The position numbers and the translations under genes were made by a program. From assembly GCA_907163375.1 (NCBI GenBank), contig CAJQUW010001431.1:310001-374000 (forward strand): a DNA stretch of 64,000 nucleotides, written 5' to 3'. This stretch comes from Prostheceraeus crozeri (taxonomy: Eukaryota > Platyhelminthes > Polycladida > Euryleptidae). The notes under the pieces were generated by a model. It was not told the DNA's origin. It worked only from the letters and a program-made list of their open reading frames with translations, and ran no database searches. Below, in pieces: positions 1 through 12,295 of the stretch (positions within the stretch are counted from its first letter, which is position 1; every line of letters starts with the position of its first letter).

Positions 1-560
1 CAAAGAGTGCAAAAATACAAAAGTAGATCGATCTCCTAGATGCAATGCAAAACTTGCAGTCGCACTTGTAACAGAAAGGAGTTGTTGAAAAAAAACAAAG
101 GTACCTCCCACCGAGCAAGGGGAGCTCTGTAGGATATCCGTATCTTAACCGTTTCCAAGACGGAATAGAACTATCCGCGGATTAAACGGCGTTTTTTCGT
201 ACGACAAAATTTAACCGCAGAGGATGTAGGCTACCTCAGGTATCCTTCTGATATCTTTGGATGACACTATGAGATCCGACGGATACCTGCGGACTACCAC
301 GGTGTAGCGTCCGTTATCAGTGGATCACCGTATTGCACCTCCTTACTGTTAGGTGATATCCGACGGCTATCAACGAAGGATAGTAATCGCTGCAGAGTAC
401 CGGTAGATATTCATACCGAGATAACAGGATATCAAATAAATAACCGCGGTGTAAGGGCCACTATCTGCGGAGATACGTTAGCTATCCATAACCAAGATAA
501 CAGGATATCAAATAAATAACCGCGGTGCCATTTGAAGTACGAATAGAACAATTATTGTTA
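1..560. repeat. ATCCGCGG-rich noncoding block
   Basis: No open frame of note. Short related words recur on both strands (ATCCGCGG, ACCGCGGTG, ATACCTGCGG, GATATCCGACGG, GGATATC). Such subterminal word clusters are typical of non-autonomous DNA transposons, but no terminal repeats are visible because the block runs off the left edge. The class is therefore undetermined. Confidence 0.4.
419..527 (+). repeat. 33-bp direct repeat, two copies
   Basis: An identical 33-bp word beginning AGATAACAGGATATC and ending CCGCGGTG occurs at 419-451 and again at 495-527, with 43 bp of spacer that also carries a CTGCGG word. It belongs to the surrounding repeat block. Confidence 0.9.
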
Positions 561-570
561 TTATTTTTGT

Positions 571-798
571 CAACAGTTAAAGGAAGTTCTTTCGAAAGCT
601 CCTATGCTTGTTCATGCCCATTGAAAAACGAAAATAAACCCGACTGTTGATGCTTCGAATGTTGCAGTTGGAACTGTCCTACAACATCTGGTGAACGGAA
701 ATGATCAGCCGCTATCATTTTTCAGCTGTCAATTGCGTCCTCCAAAGAAGAATTACAGTACGTTTGATCGTAGGCTTCTTGCGGCTTGTATAGGCTAG
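571..798 (+). pseudogene. Ty3-type RNase H fragment
   Basis: A decayed piece of a Ty3/gypsy pol gene. In one frame it reads a short connection segment (KEVLSKAPMLVHAH), then the RNase H start TVDASNVAVGTVLQ, a QPLSFFS strand, and KNYSTFDRRLLAACI, the usual order of the Ty3 RNase H N-terminal half (first catalytic Asp in VDAS, Glu position replaced by Arg in FDRRLL). A TGA lies between the two parts and a TAG at 796-798 ends the frame. No LTRs, gag or integrase were found nearby, so this is an old truncated relic unrelated to the three fuller Ty3 copies further right. Confidence 0.75.
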
Positions 799-2010
799 GC
801 AAAATAGACTTGATGTTGGAATAAATTGCAAGATTTTGTTTTTCACTTTTTATTGGTTGATTATGGTCTGGGCAACATCATAGCAAAAGTTCATGAAAAT
901 TGCATCAGGTTTAGATGTGCAATTCTGACATTTTTGTCAGAAAAAATATAAAAGAAGCCATTCGGTATTTAGTGCTTGTTTTTCCACATTAAATTATGTA
1001 TGTAATGGGCTCTCAATGAGTATGGAGTGTTTTCATGAGACAAGCATGATTAGCGCACGTGCTATCTATCTTAATGATAGGATTGAATGAATTATTCAAA
1101 GTATTAATGCTATCTACTTGATGTTGTTGTTCTTGAAATATGTGATTGTGTAGACAAGCTGCTAGAATACGATGTGTTATATTTAGAAAGCATGAATGAA
1201 GGTTTACGAGGTGCATGAAGTACACATAAGAACACTGCTGCTATCTTACTCATATTTCAATCTTCATAATCTCTTCAGTTGAATAGGATCAGCTATTGTG
1301 AGCGAATTGACTGATCTACAAAAAATTCAATGAACTATAATATAGGGTTTCGGAGCAGGAGCCGTGGCAGCATGTCAGAGGCAGAACCGACAGGAAATAC
1401 TACGGCTTCGGCACCGTCTTGAAGTTTTGTAGGTATTAAAAATTCAGTCACTTTTCGAGATGAAGTGACATTTGACACTGACACTGTTGCTGTAAAACAT
1501 TTCAGATATTTATTGGACGGTCGTCATTTCTTGATTATTGTTCAATTTTAATTCATGTGTTGGCAAATTAATTGTGTAACATGGATATGCTTACTCAACT
1601 TGATAGCTCTTGACGACTATTGCAACTAATGCGCTGCTTCGGGGAATTCTAAATGGTCAATTTCTTTGTTTTGACAGCAATGGTTTTAAGTGAACATTAT
1701 CAAAAGAGAGATTGGGAAACACAACGAAATTATGATATATTTGATTTTTGCAATAATTATTTTTCATGAATTGTACAAATTTGATATTTCTTTTTTCGTA
1801 ATCTCCATGCTTAAGCCTTTCAACTGATGTATTGAATGTGTATATCGCATTGAAATTTCTTCGGCCTACTGTTGGCCCTACGAATTTACGATTTTCGTTA
1901 GTGTCACTCTAGCCATCCATGCATTGTGCATTTGCATATACCGCAACGTTGAGTACATTCACATATGCATTTAAGTAAAAAATCCATCAAAATAAAGATG
2001 AGCGTCTAAT
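799..2010. other. No gene seen
   Basis: AT-rich sequence with only short chance frames on either strand. I see no transposon ends, tandem repeats or splice-flanked frames here. Confidence 0.4.
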
Positions 2011-2280
2011 TACCCGAGTAAAAAAATTATGTTTTGCTTGCTAAGCGTCATGGTACGCGCGCGGTTAACTTAGTGGGCGACATAATAACACCCAAAACCA
2101 CGATATGCCTACTAGGCACATATCAAGCACCTACTAAATTGATTAAGCAAAGCATGATTACCATATGCCTAGTAGGCCCATATCAAGCGCCTACTAAATT
2201 GATTAGGCAAAGTTTGCTATGGCATGATTACCATATGCCTACTGGGCACATCAAGCACCTACTAAATTGGCTAAGCAAGG
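2011..2280 (+). repeat. 60-bp tandem repeat with TACCCGAGTAAAAAAA end
   Basis: Three tandem units of about 60 bp lie at 2100-2159, 2160-2229 and 2230-2280. Each has ATATGCCTA(C/G)T(A/G)GGC near its start and CACCTACTAAATTG (CGCC in unit 2) in its middle. The second unit has a 10-bp insertion and the third is shortened. Upstream, 2011-2039 begins TACCCGAGTAAAAAAA, and the same motif in reverse ends another repeat block at 15610. The two blocks probably belong to one non-autonomous family. The frame that runs through the units is a by-product of the repeat. Confidence 0.75.
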
Positions 2281-2339
2281 AATATTTTTTTCTGTTCTTA
2301 TCAAGCGTCATCAGCTTGAAGGACTTCTCACGGCGTTAA

Positions 2340-3355
2340 ATGATCAGACAAGGTTTCCTAAGCGGCATAATAATTTTGAACAGCTAATAGGCTCTTGCTG
2401 CTTTAATTGCTTGATTCGTTTGGAATGAGGCAGATTAGTAGATATACAAAGCCAATCTGGGCCATTGTCATAAAAATGTTAAATGTTTCATTACTTATCC
2501 CAGTCAATTAAATATTTTTGTCACACGTAACTTTGGTGTATTTTAATGTACACTAGATCAATGCATATTAAACGCGAGAATAGTTGATAGCCCACGATTA
2601 CAGTTGTGTTGTTGTAAAAGGCTTACACCAAGTATAGACACACGTGATAGCGTAGGAAAAGTGATGTTTAAATAGCCAGTTGATGCATGTGTTTCATCAA
2701 AATAATTTTAGTACTATTTAAAGCTCTGGTATAAACATTAAAATGATCATGCGTAGAGCTTAGTATTCGGAATGATATTGCACTTGTGAAAGCAGCTTAT
2801 CGAAAGCTTATAGTCCATGTAGTACCGATGATTTTCCTCGTACTGTAGAAATTAGTTATGTACTTTCTTGATTGACAATCGACTATCATGGCAGTTGTCA
2901 ATTTAGGTATCAAGACAAGAAGTCAAGATCCATCCCTCTTCAGTCCGGGTTTCATTGTATTTCATAATTTCACCAACAATGTTATTGTTAAACCATCTGA
3001 GTTTTCTGAAGTCTGGCATATGCGTACAATATAGGAGGATAGGAGGTGAGTGAGTCAGCAGTCGTGACGCAGAAGTCTATTCATGCAAAGTTGCTATGCT
3101 ACCATGGATCGATCAACGACGTCTGTTCTTACTGCAGTCTTGGCCAAACGTATTAATGCGCCACGCTTTAAGCTGATAGCACTTGGGTGTCGAGTCGAAA
3201 CTCGGAATTCGGCATTAGCAGCGTGAAACAAAGTCATTTTCTGATGGACTGTTTCGGTTAATATTCGCTTTGCAGTTACTCAATGACTTTTCAACGGAAA
3301 GCCAATGCGAACTTAATTTACAATTGCTGTCTTCAAGTTTCACCTGACTTTGTAG
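2340..3355. other. No gene seen
   Basis: Unassigned AT-rich DNA. Frames on the minus strand around 3215-3590 lack recognisable motifs and overlap the candidate exon that follows. Confidence 0.35.
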
Positions 3356-3517
3356 CGTCGTGAAGGATTGCATTTCCGTCAAACAAGTGAGGAAGAGATC
3401 ATATCCTATAAATCCTGTCAAACAAGATGCGGAATCGAGCCTTCTTTATCACGTGCGCGGAAAAGGGACGGCTATCAAGATCGAATTCTCTTTTACATGA
3501 CAAGATTCCAGACCAAG
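3356..3517 (+). CDS. Candidate host exon, 54 codons
   Basis: Predicted from splice signals only. A pyrimidine-leaning tract ending CTTTGTAG precedes 3356 and a strong donor (CCAAG/GTGAGA) follows 3517. Between them one frame is open for exactly 54 codons (phase 0 at both ends), starting RREGLHFRQTSEEE and ending YMTRFQTK; the codon just before the exon in that frame is the TAG of the acceptor. The other two frames contain stops. The peptide is basic and polar and I recognise no domain. No partner exon of matching phase was identified. It could be a chance frame. Confidence 0.35.
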
Positions 3518-6500
3518 GTGAGAAAATATAATCAATCTCAATCATTTTATGCAATAAAAATATTACGATGAGTGAAAATGTAGGATTCAAAAAATTTAGG
3601 AAAATTGCATGTTTTGAAAGTTGCTGATAACCTGTTAAATTTAATCAAAAGCACGAAAACTTGAAGTGCTATTAGTTAAGTGATTGTATGACTTATTCAT
3701 CTGTTTACTGACATTCATTCAGATTTGATAAGTCTTATCCCTGTTAAGAAATAGCAGCATTATGTTTGAACTGTATGCTGTCTCTGCAGGCCAGATATTA
3801 AGCGCACGATGAGGTCAACAAAGTCATTCCCCGACAACTCATGAAGCGATGATGACAAAGCCAGATCCCTTACACTAACATTTTTTCAACTAAACAAGGT
3901 TGTGGCGATGCAGTGGTCATGTGAAGATTTTAAATGGCAGTAGTGGATGAGATGAAGAGGGAGATGGAGAGAGAACAATGTACACACGATCAACAATAAT
4001 GCGTCAAATAGACGAAGTTAAATGAAGCGGTTGACATCGCTGCGCTTCACGTTATCATCTATAATGCAAAAAGTACTTGTCCGATCTGCATAAAGTTTTG
4101 ATGTAGGTAGAAAATATGCTTAAGTAGGCCTACGTCTACCCGAAGCTTGTTGACGATTGATATATTTTTGCAGATTTTAGACGAATTTGAAAACCTGGGG
4201 ATAATCGAGTTTCCGCACTCATCAGATAGTGAATAACAATTTTATGGATTAACATCTTTCAAACAGAAATTATCGAACAAATATGAAAATGTGGCAAAAT
4301 GTCTTATAACATTATTTCCTTTCTGACATGATCAAATTGAAAAAAGCATTAAAAATTTCGCAAAATCAAGAGTTTTTTAAATATCATTTTCTCAAATTAT
4401 ATCGTGGTAAAATATCAAGTTTCTAAGTCTTTTGAATTATTTTTAAGAATACTCGGGAGCTCAATATGCTGATGCTTAATAATCCACCTTTTATTCCTTA
4501 CCTGATCATTCTTGTAATTGATGATTTATATCAAGAATAACTAATTATGAAGTAAGCGCTGAATAGAATGGTGATTTAGGTTTGACCGATCAAGAAGCTA
4601 ATCATATTAAGCATAGACATGTCAACTGCAGAATGACACGACCATTCGAGTTCATCGCTGACACTCCAACAGCATAGTTACCGAAATGAGCTGAAGTGTG
4701 CCCGTTTCAAATGCCAACAATCATATCCTGCAATTACATTATGCTTCCCCTTGGCAGGGAGTCTTCTGAGCATAGTATTCGCGAATTCTTTCAGTCATAG
4801 TTAAACTTGAGATCATTTCTTTCATTTCCTTTAGAAAATTATTTGTTATGTAATAACGTCTGTACATGCACATCTGTATGTCGCATGTTTAATTTCAATT
4901 TTACCAAATTTCTTTCTCTGTATTTTCCTTAAGACAGTAGGACATTATGCATTCTCTTGAAATAGTGCATGTGAGCTTAACTTAGGCCGTGCGTAGTGAA
5001 GCCATCTAGATAAATGTGTAAATGCGATTATAGCATTAAACGCTCGGTACCTGAGTTTTGCTCCCGCAATTGGCGCAGTATGTTGCTGATGCGCCATGAT
5101 AAGCTACCAACGGAACTCAATGAACTCCTCGATCCTCTCTCACTAATGAATATTTGGAGATTATAATTTGTTAGTGATATTTATTCGACAAAATTTGATC
5201 AGATCTTGAAAAACTGCAGATAAAACTCTTATAACTCTTAATAAGAGAGGTGCCGACATGATAAACTTTCAATCATTCTTGACTTTTTGTACAAACAACG
5301 TTCAATAGCCCTTAATTAATTTCTTATGGCACCGGATTTTACAGTAAGTCCCCCAAATAACAAGCTTCAGGATTTTCGCTTCCGGTAGCTTGCCGCGGAG
5401 TAAGCTTTAGGGAGGTATTCATTTGAGTGCGCTTGATCAATCTTTGCTTCACGCTGCTACGTCAGGAAAATTGACACTTCTTCTCTGTTCTTCTTCTCAA
5501 CCATGAGCCAACATGAACATTAATTTCGAGGGAAAATAGAAATCCTTTCACTAGAATAACATTATCAGCATAATTTCATCTTAAATAAACTTCAACATTT
5601 GAAGCAATGCAACTGATTGGCCTCATCTTCGGGATGGACTGAGAGCTTTAGGAGCTTATCATCTTTATAAACCATCGACCAAATCAGATCAGAAATAACT
5701 TTTTAGCATGACAAAATTGAGTTTGATACGATGAAAAAATCAGTTTCAAAGCGTCGAACCACGTATGTTCTCTTTCTTCTGTGATTAAGCATCACTGGGA
5801 TGGAACAGGCCGCGAGCACGGCCTTCCGATTAATTTTAATGGGCCTATGTTGACCATTAACTATGCATTCCCTCTAGAGGAAATCATTTAGTCAATCAAA
5901 AGGAAGACACCATTATAAGAGCATGTATAGTTAGTGTAACATATTTAAAGATACCTACCTAAACATGCTCTATCTGACATAAATGTTGCGAACTGATTCT
6001 TAAATAGTAAGAAAATACTAACTTTTGCATGTAATTACACATAGCTTATCTCAAATAAAATTGTCAGAATCCTATATTCTAGCCTACAAGAATTTTTATA
6101 GCAGCAAATAAAAAATTAAGCTCCACCATTCTGCTAAGGTCCACATTGTTTCTATCGACTTTTAAAAGCGCGGGACGCCGAAGTGCCGTCAACTTCTGCA
6201 TAATTTTAGCACCAGTAGAAATCGACCTCAAAAGAAAGGGGATCTTGATTTTTTTCTGTGCTGCTATAATTACTATGATCTCCTGCCGTTTGGTCAACTG
6301 TGTGAATTTTGTAAGAATTATGTATTCCTTAGCCTATCTATCCAATGATTATTTCATATCTCGATTAACTGGAAAAAATCTCGAGGAATCAAAATGAATG
6401 ATTGGATTTCAATGCAAACACATGTACGAGTAATGATAGTTACCTAGTAGCGCCTACTGTCTGCATGTGCTTTTGACAGTCGATGGTAGAGCAGTGTCTG

Positions 6501-9500
6501 AAGTTAGCGGCATGCGATAAATTTTGATTGACATCGTACGTTGTCAACCCCTGCTGGCTTTGATTACTCCGGCCGGTTTCATCCCTGACTCATTTATATT
6601 ATTTATATTGATAGAATTTTCTACCAATGCATTCCCAATTTAATGTGTATTTAACTAACTTTTGTAAAATGCTTTAAAAGTTGGTTTCGTTATAGATCGC
6701 AGATTTCATTTGCTAAGACTGGCCACTTTGGCAATGTTTTCCACGGTTTTTATGCAAGTATTTGAGCATTCCGAAATCTTGCTCCGGTGCAGAGTTGTGG
6801 GCACAATTTCTCTGTATGGTTGATATTTCTTAAAACTATATTTATCACTGTTCTAAACTTGCAGAAAACCCCTTAGCATGCTAGTATGTTTCAATGAAAA
6901 CAGAATATTTTGGAAATCGTAAAAACAACCACAGGTTAAAATTTTGGTTAAGCATCGTTTTTGATAACAAATGTGCACATTCAGCATTTGCTTTTGGTTT
7001 CGTCTTTTGTTAAAAAAAAGAAGTTGCAGATGCCTGCTCCTTACAGCAGGCCTATTATCATTTCAATGATTCTGATTTCTGTAGTAGCCTATTACAGAAT
7101 TAGCTGATCACAAAGCTAATCATATCCATAATGTGGCCCGCTACTAGCACTGTTTTTAACACCTATGAGCTGGATGATTTGCATGCAACATGCAAAACTT
7201 GCAAGACATGGCATACATGTACATTTGAAAAATTTCTCTTCTTTGTCCATGACTCGGTCTCCTACGAAATTCGTTTCATGATTAGCTAGAAGTTTCTCTA
7301 CTTAAAGCACATGTACATGTACATGTATGTTCTCTGTCAGAACTGCATGTGCATATATTAGTTTTTTCAATTTCCAATTCATACAAGCAGTGGCAGTAGC
7401 AACGCTCGCATCACCTTGGCCTCCAGACAAAAAAGGTGCGAACTGAAGTATCGAGCGAACAGATCTCTCCAAATGTGCACCTATAGCGCAATGCAACTAA
7501 TATTTAAGACTCACAGTTTACGAGCAATCAGAAAGTTCAATCGTTTTGCAAACTTCAATTTTCAACAAATACACTTTGTCATGTCTTAATAGTTGTTTCC
7601 TGTAACGTAAGTGATGCAATTGTCATTCATATCTTGACATCCACTCCACTTTCTGCTACGTTTTCGTTAATTCACATGTTTTCCTGACTACAAGTTTTCA
7701 ACTGCACAAACCAAGAAAAGCAACTGCACATTTGAATTTAGAACTGCAGAAACTGTGTCCAGTTGCACGTTAAAGAATCCTATAGCTAAACAACAGTGCA
7801 TGAGAGTGACCATGATCTACCATGGACGTTGCTTAGAGAACGATCTGCCGCGATGATTGGTGTGGTGCATTCGAATATACTGTACAACAGTATCTATTTC
7901 CTAAAACTGAGGATTCGGGTTGTTGTATTTCACTTGGAGAACGCATTAAGTGAATTACATGTGCTTGTATGTCGGCCATCCTTATTAGGTACTAGTCTCA
8001 AAAGGGTATTTCGGTCTATCTTTCAGTATTTGTACAAATCTCATGGTTCCTATTTCATCAAAGTATAGAGCCCTAATGATTGTTTAGGTGGAAGTTGCTT
8101 TGAAACCTTTGCATCTATCAATTTAGGAGATAATAAGAGACAAAAGGTCTGATCAACTCAAAACATAAATTCATTATGCTGAAATCACATTTTTTAACTT
8201 CATTTAAGTTAGATAAAAAAAATAAAAAAAATATCATGCGAACAGCGATAACTAAAAATACAATCCCAAGTTGCATCAGTAGAGAAAAATGCCTAATATA
8301 GTCATTTTGCTTTCTATCTTTGACTGATTTAAATAAACTAGAGCTATAATTGGAAATTTACAGCTCTAATCATCGTATCATGGTATTATACTGAGTAAGT
8401 GACAACTGATTTGTCAATAAGGAACATTAACGCCCTTGATTCCCCGACCGCTTCCTATGCTAGGTTCTAATCATTGTATTTGACACACGTGATGAAGTGA
8501 CAACAAGCAAGGTTGGACCTAGGGTTTTGGGTCGACGACCTAGGGTAAGTGATACAAAACTTGGGTTTTCTATTATTGCTGAATATATACAGATCAAGTT
8601 ACAAAAATTATTATTTTGATTTGAATCTTAGGAGAGCTACAGGATAAGAGCATAAAATTCTGATATTTTATCAAATTTCCACTGGATTCACAGAATATTT
8701 CAAGAGTGAAATGCTTGTGATTATTAGCTATTTCATTCTGGGCTTGACAATACCGCGCATTGAAAGTTCATACATATTGTATCTAGGCCTACAGTAAGTT
8801 TACATGTCTTTTGCTGCATTTGTGCATATTGAATTTTTATATATTCCGCATATTTTACATCTTCGCAGTTATCTTCTCACCCTTAACTTTCTGCGATAGC
8901 CAACATTTATCCAAAAATTAAAATCATTCCGATTTCGCATTCTAAATATGTTTAACCATTCACTTACTGCGCACCTATAATATTTATCATGCTTGTTTAT
9001 ATTCCTGAATGATAAAATAAAAAACAATTGCTTTGCTATGAGCAATGTGTAACTCAATCATAACTAAATCAAAGATCTTCAATTAGTCAGTATATCAGTA
9101 TAGGTTAAATTAAAAGAAAACTTTATGACGTAATACATCAGGCTACTAAGGCTACTAATTACATCAATTATTGCAATAATAAATCGTTTCCCACTAATAC
9201 CACACTTCTCATGGGCCCCATAGGAATCTTGGCCTATAGAAGAATCTTTATGTCAGCACAAAATACAAAGAATGCACTTCGTCTACTTGATTTCATTCAT
9301 TTATTTAAAAATGGGTTTTGGGTTTTGACCCCAATATTTTGCCCAACCTTGCAGCAAGCGGCGAAGGTGAGAGTTGTCATCTCAAAGTTCGAGAGATGAG
9401 ATTTTTGTCTCTAAACTGCAGAGGGAGGGTTTAACGTTTGCTGAGTTTGAGTGTAGCCTACTTTTTAATAATTACTAATTCTTCAATTGTCTGCTTTATA

Positions 9501-9592
9501 ATGAGTTAGTGGAGGTTCCTAAATTTCGTGTGCCTGTGCAAAAAATGAAGCTTTATCGTGTAGTAACCCTATGTTGATGTTGCTTATCTCAG
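3518..9592. other. Unassigned DNA, no gene seen
   Basis: About 6 kb of AT-rich sequence. Frames at 6079-6397, 7302-7496 and 7796-8068 show no known motif. A short (CATGTA)-type run sits near 7310-7327, and a ten-base word GACCTAGGGT is repeated near 8516-8545. No transposon termini were found. It may be intron if the flanking candidate exons are real. Confidence 0.35.
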
Positions 9593-9738
9593 TTTTAGAT
9601 GCGGATATCCCCATGTTCGGCTCGAGGCTCATGCGACTGATCTTCACAAGACTATATTTCTTATCGAAAAGCCGCTACGTTTGGGAGGAGATTCTCATCG
9701 ACAACCAAGTGCTGACAAAACAATGTTCAGTGTTAAAG
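9593..9738 (+). CDS. Candidate host exon, two open frames
   Basis: Strong splice signals bound this segment: GCTTATCTCAG before 9593 and TTAAAG/GTATGT after 9738. Two of its three frames stay open over 146 bp. One begins FRCGYPHVRLEAHATD and ends ADKTMFSVK (one base over at each end); the other begins LDADIPMFGSRLMRL and ends TKQCSVLK (two bases over at the start, none at the end). The first has a more ordinary protein composition (Gly, Pro, Cys, mixed charge), so I favour it. I recognise no domain. It does not join in phase to 3356-3517, so at least one further exon would be needed. The Ty3 element at 9933 would lie in the downstream intron. Confidence 0.4.
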
Positions 9739-9932
9739 GTATGTAGCCTCTGCCTTCTATAAGGAGACTTCCACTATCAGTGCCTCTCGATATGCACTTG
9801 CGGACTGCTAAAATATTGTTGCAAACATTTTTCGATAAGAAGCTTTTAACCGTTGACATGATCTCTTCACTGTATCATCTGTCAAAGTTCACCACTATTT
9901 TTTGAAGGCGGCCCAGAAATGTATTCCAATAT

Positions 9933-10094
9933 TGTAGTAATATCTTATAGCCCCTGAGTCGGCAAGGGAAAACCAGCGTGCGTGGCGAGAACGATCTCTA
10001 TCGACAAATCAAATAGACCAATATACGAACAATTCTGCAATCCACTATCAGTGGTACAGATAAACAACTAAGCAATATACATCATTCTTCTACA
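9933..10094 (-). repeat. 3' LTR of Ty3 element
   Basis: 162 bp, identical by eye to the copy at 14383-14544. On the plus strand it runs from TGTAGTAATATC to CATTCTTCTACA. This is the downstream LTR because the polypurine tract adjoins it at 10095. Confidence 0.95.
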
Positions 10095-10105
10095 TCTCCC
10101 CTTTT
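10095..10105 (-). other. Polypurine tract
   Basis: In element sense AAAAGGGGAGA lies directly against the 3' LTR, the expected site for plus-strand priming. Confidence 0.85.
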
Positions 10106-10224
10106 AACAAACATTGTCATTTCACAGTAGGCGTATACAGTCATCGGTGTGTGTGAACAGTTCGGATCACATGATGATACATTAAACTGCAAATCAATTC
10201 AAGGCATGCAATTCAGAGGAAGCA

Positions 10225-11045
10225 CTAATCACTATTAAAGATGTAACGATTAGGCGGAATAACTGGTCGACCTGATCGTGTCACGTAACAGTTCGTCTGA
10301 GGCGAATAGTCATCTGTTGCTGACACCACATTCGATTGAGATGCTGCATCCTGGAGAAGGTCTGGTATTCTCGAGATAATTGCAGATGAATCTTCCTCGT
10401 CTTCTCTTCCTCCCCCGACCGAACCGGAGATGATGATGAAGAATACTCTCCGTGAAGCGTCCACGAGTTTCGCCCTTGGTCGAATGAATCGCTGAACTCG
10501 TCTCCTTCTCTCGAAGAACACGCTGACATCGACTTCGTCATCAATACCAGTGCCAAACGATTTCGACGTATCCGGCTGCTACCAGAAACTACAATAAAAG
10601 ATCGGGGTTGCTCCGCCCGAGCAATAATATGTCCCATTCGTTTCAAGTCTCTAATCCAAACCAAATCATTAATTCCCAACTCCGGTAGTTCGCTAGTTCG
10701 ATAGCGTTTGTCAAAATTTCTTTTTTGTTTCATGCGGTAGGATTCTTCCTTCTTGCGTAAATTATCCTCATTTGCGATTTCCGGTTTCAGCTTGGAAGGT
10801 ATCACAGGTATTCTGGTTTGAAGCATTCTATTCATCAATAATTGACAGGGAGCTTTGCCGTTGATCAGAGGAGCAGTTCGGTATGCCAATAATGCCATGT
10901 AAGGTTCTGGATTTTTTCTCAGTAAGTTCTTTACTGTTCTAATTGCTCTTTCTGCTTCACCGTTAGCTTGAGGGAACCTTGGGGAACTGGTTTCATGCTT
11001 GAAGGAGTATATCTGAGCGAATTTCCTGAATTCTTCAGAATTGTA
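10225..11045 (-). pseudogene. Ty3 integrase C-terminal half
   Basis: Continues the integrase beyond the TAA at 11046-11048 in the same frame. It includes the catalytic Glu region (QANGEAERAIRTVKNLL), the MALLAYRTAP segment and a C-terminal barrel-like region with LGINDLVWIRD. The final part of the protein, ending RSGRPVIPPNRY, a usual Ty3 pol tail, sits in another frame (10225-10521). The change probably occurs at the five-C run at 10412-10416 (plus strand), because acidic, sensible sequence reads up to it in the first frame and after it in the second. It is non-functional as it stands unless the homopolymer is an assembly error. Confidence 0.8.
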
Positions 11046-12278
11046 TTAAGGCCCATTATCAGAAATAACAGTTTCTGGTATTCCTTGGCAGGCAAAAATG
11101 CTTTTCAAACAGTTGACTAGATGCTCTGTCGTATAACCTTTCATTTCTCTGATTTCGATCCAACGGGAATAGTAATCAACAACAAGAGCATAAGTTCGGC
11201 TAGCGTGCTCAAAAATGTCGGATCCAACTTTCTGCCATGCATTGGAAGGAAATTCAGTAGGAATTAGAGGCTCCTTCCTTTCAGACCTGTTTTTCAAACA
11301 AACAGCGCAATTTGAAACAAAGTTCGCAATATGTTTTGAAATTTTAGGCCACCAAACAGCGTCTTTTGCTTTGGCACGACATTTAGATATCCCTAAATGG
11401 CCATCATGCAGTCTTGAGAGTACATCATCCCTTAGACATTTTGGAATAACAATACGTTCATTGTAGAGAAGGATATTGTCGATAATTGTAAAATGTGATC
11501 GATCATCCCAGAGCTGATTCAAGTGGGGTTCTGTTGGTCTATACTTCGGCCAACCGCCTGTAACGTATGTCTTGATTTCCTGGATGTCCTCGTCGTTGTG
11601 CTGTGCTGTTATAATTTCGGATAGTTTCTGAGGTGATGCCGGAAGTTTCGAAACTGTGTGCCTTGCAAAGTGCTGAATTTCCGAGATAAATTCAATTTCT
11701 GACACTGTCGGGTTTTCTTGTGACACTCGTGATAACGCATCAGCAGTGTATTGAAAGCTTCCTGGTACATATCTGACATTGGGCGAATACCTCATCATCC
11801 TAAGTCGGAATCTCTGTATTCTAGCGGGAATTTTCGATAAATCTGTAGTACTGAGTAAAGGAACGAGCGGTTTGTGATCGGTTTCCGGATGGAAGTTCAA
11901 ACCAAGGACGTATTCACTAAATCTTTCACATGCCCAACAGGACGCCAGGGCTTCTTTTTCAATAACTGCATACCTCTGTTCCGTGTCTGTTAAGGATCTC
12001 GAGGCAAAACATACCGGTCGTCTTGCTCCATCGTGTAACTGTAGAAGAACGGCTCCGATTCCAGTTGATGAGGCGTCCGCTGAGATAATAGTTTCTCTAC
12101 GTGGGTCATAAGAGGCCAATGTTTCCGACGAAGTCAACATTCTTTTTATCTGTTCGAATGCTCGCTCTTGGCCGAATCTCCATGTCCATTCATTATCGTC
12201 TTTCAATAGCTGGCGCAGTGGTTCATTGATCTGAGACAGTCGAGGGATAAATTTTCCAAGATGGTTTACCATTCCCAT
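11046..12278 (-). pseudogene. Ty3 RNase H and integrase N-terminal part
   Basis: 410 residues. The RT connection (LGKFIPRLSQINEPL) leads into RNase H with catalytic Asp in SADASSTGIGAVLL (about residues 66-79), Glu in IEKEALA and Asp in ETDHKPLVPL. Integrase follows with its HHCC zinc domain (LHDGHLGISKCR to CAVC, about residues 291-327) and core motifs VGSDIFEH and ISDNGP. Directly after DNGP comes TAA. The open frame begins inside the reading frame rather than at a true start. It is joined to the upstream RT only by a frame change at the seven-base C run 12304-12310. Confidence 0.9.
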
Positions 12279-12295
12279 GAATCTCTGAAGTTCCT

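Noticed and set aside
2100-2280. CRISPR-like array
   Set aside because: Units are adjacent tandem repeats without unique spacers, and the window is animal DNA.
6079-6397. Overlapping frames on both strands, one with a LPFG-like word reminiscent of an RT
   Set aside because: Spacing to the supposed IDL motif is wrong and no other pol motif is present; likely chance.
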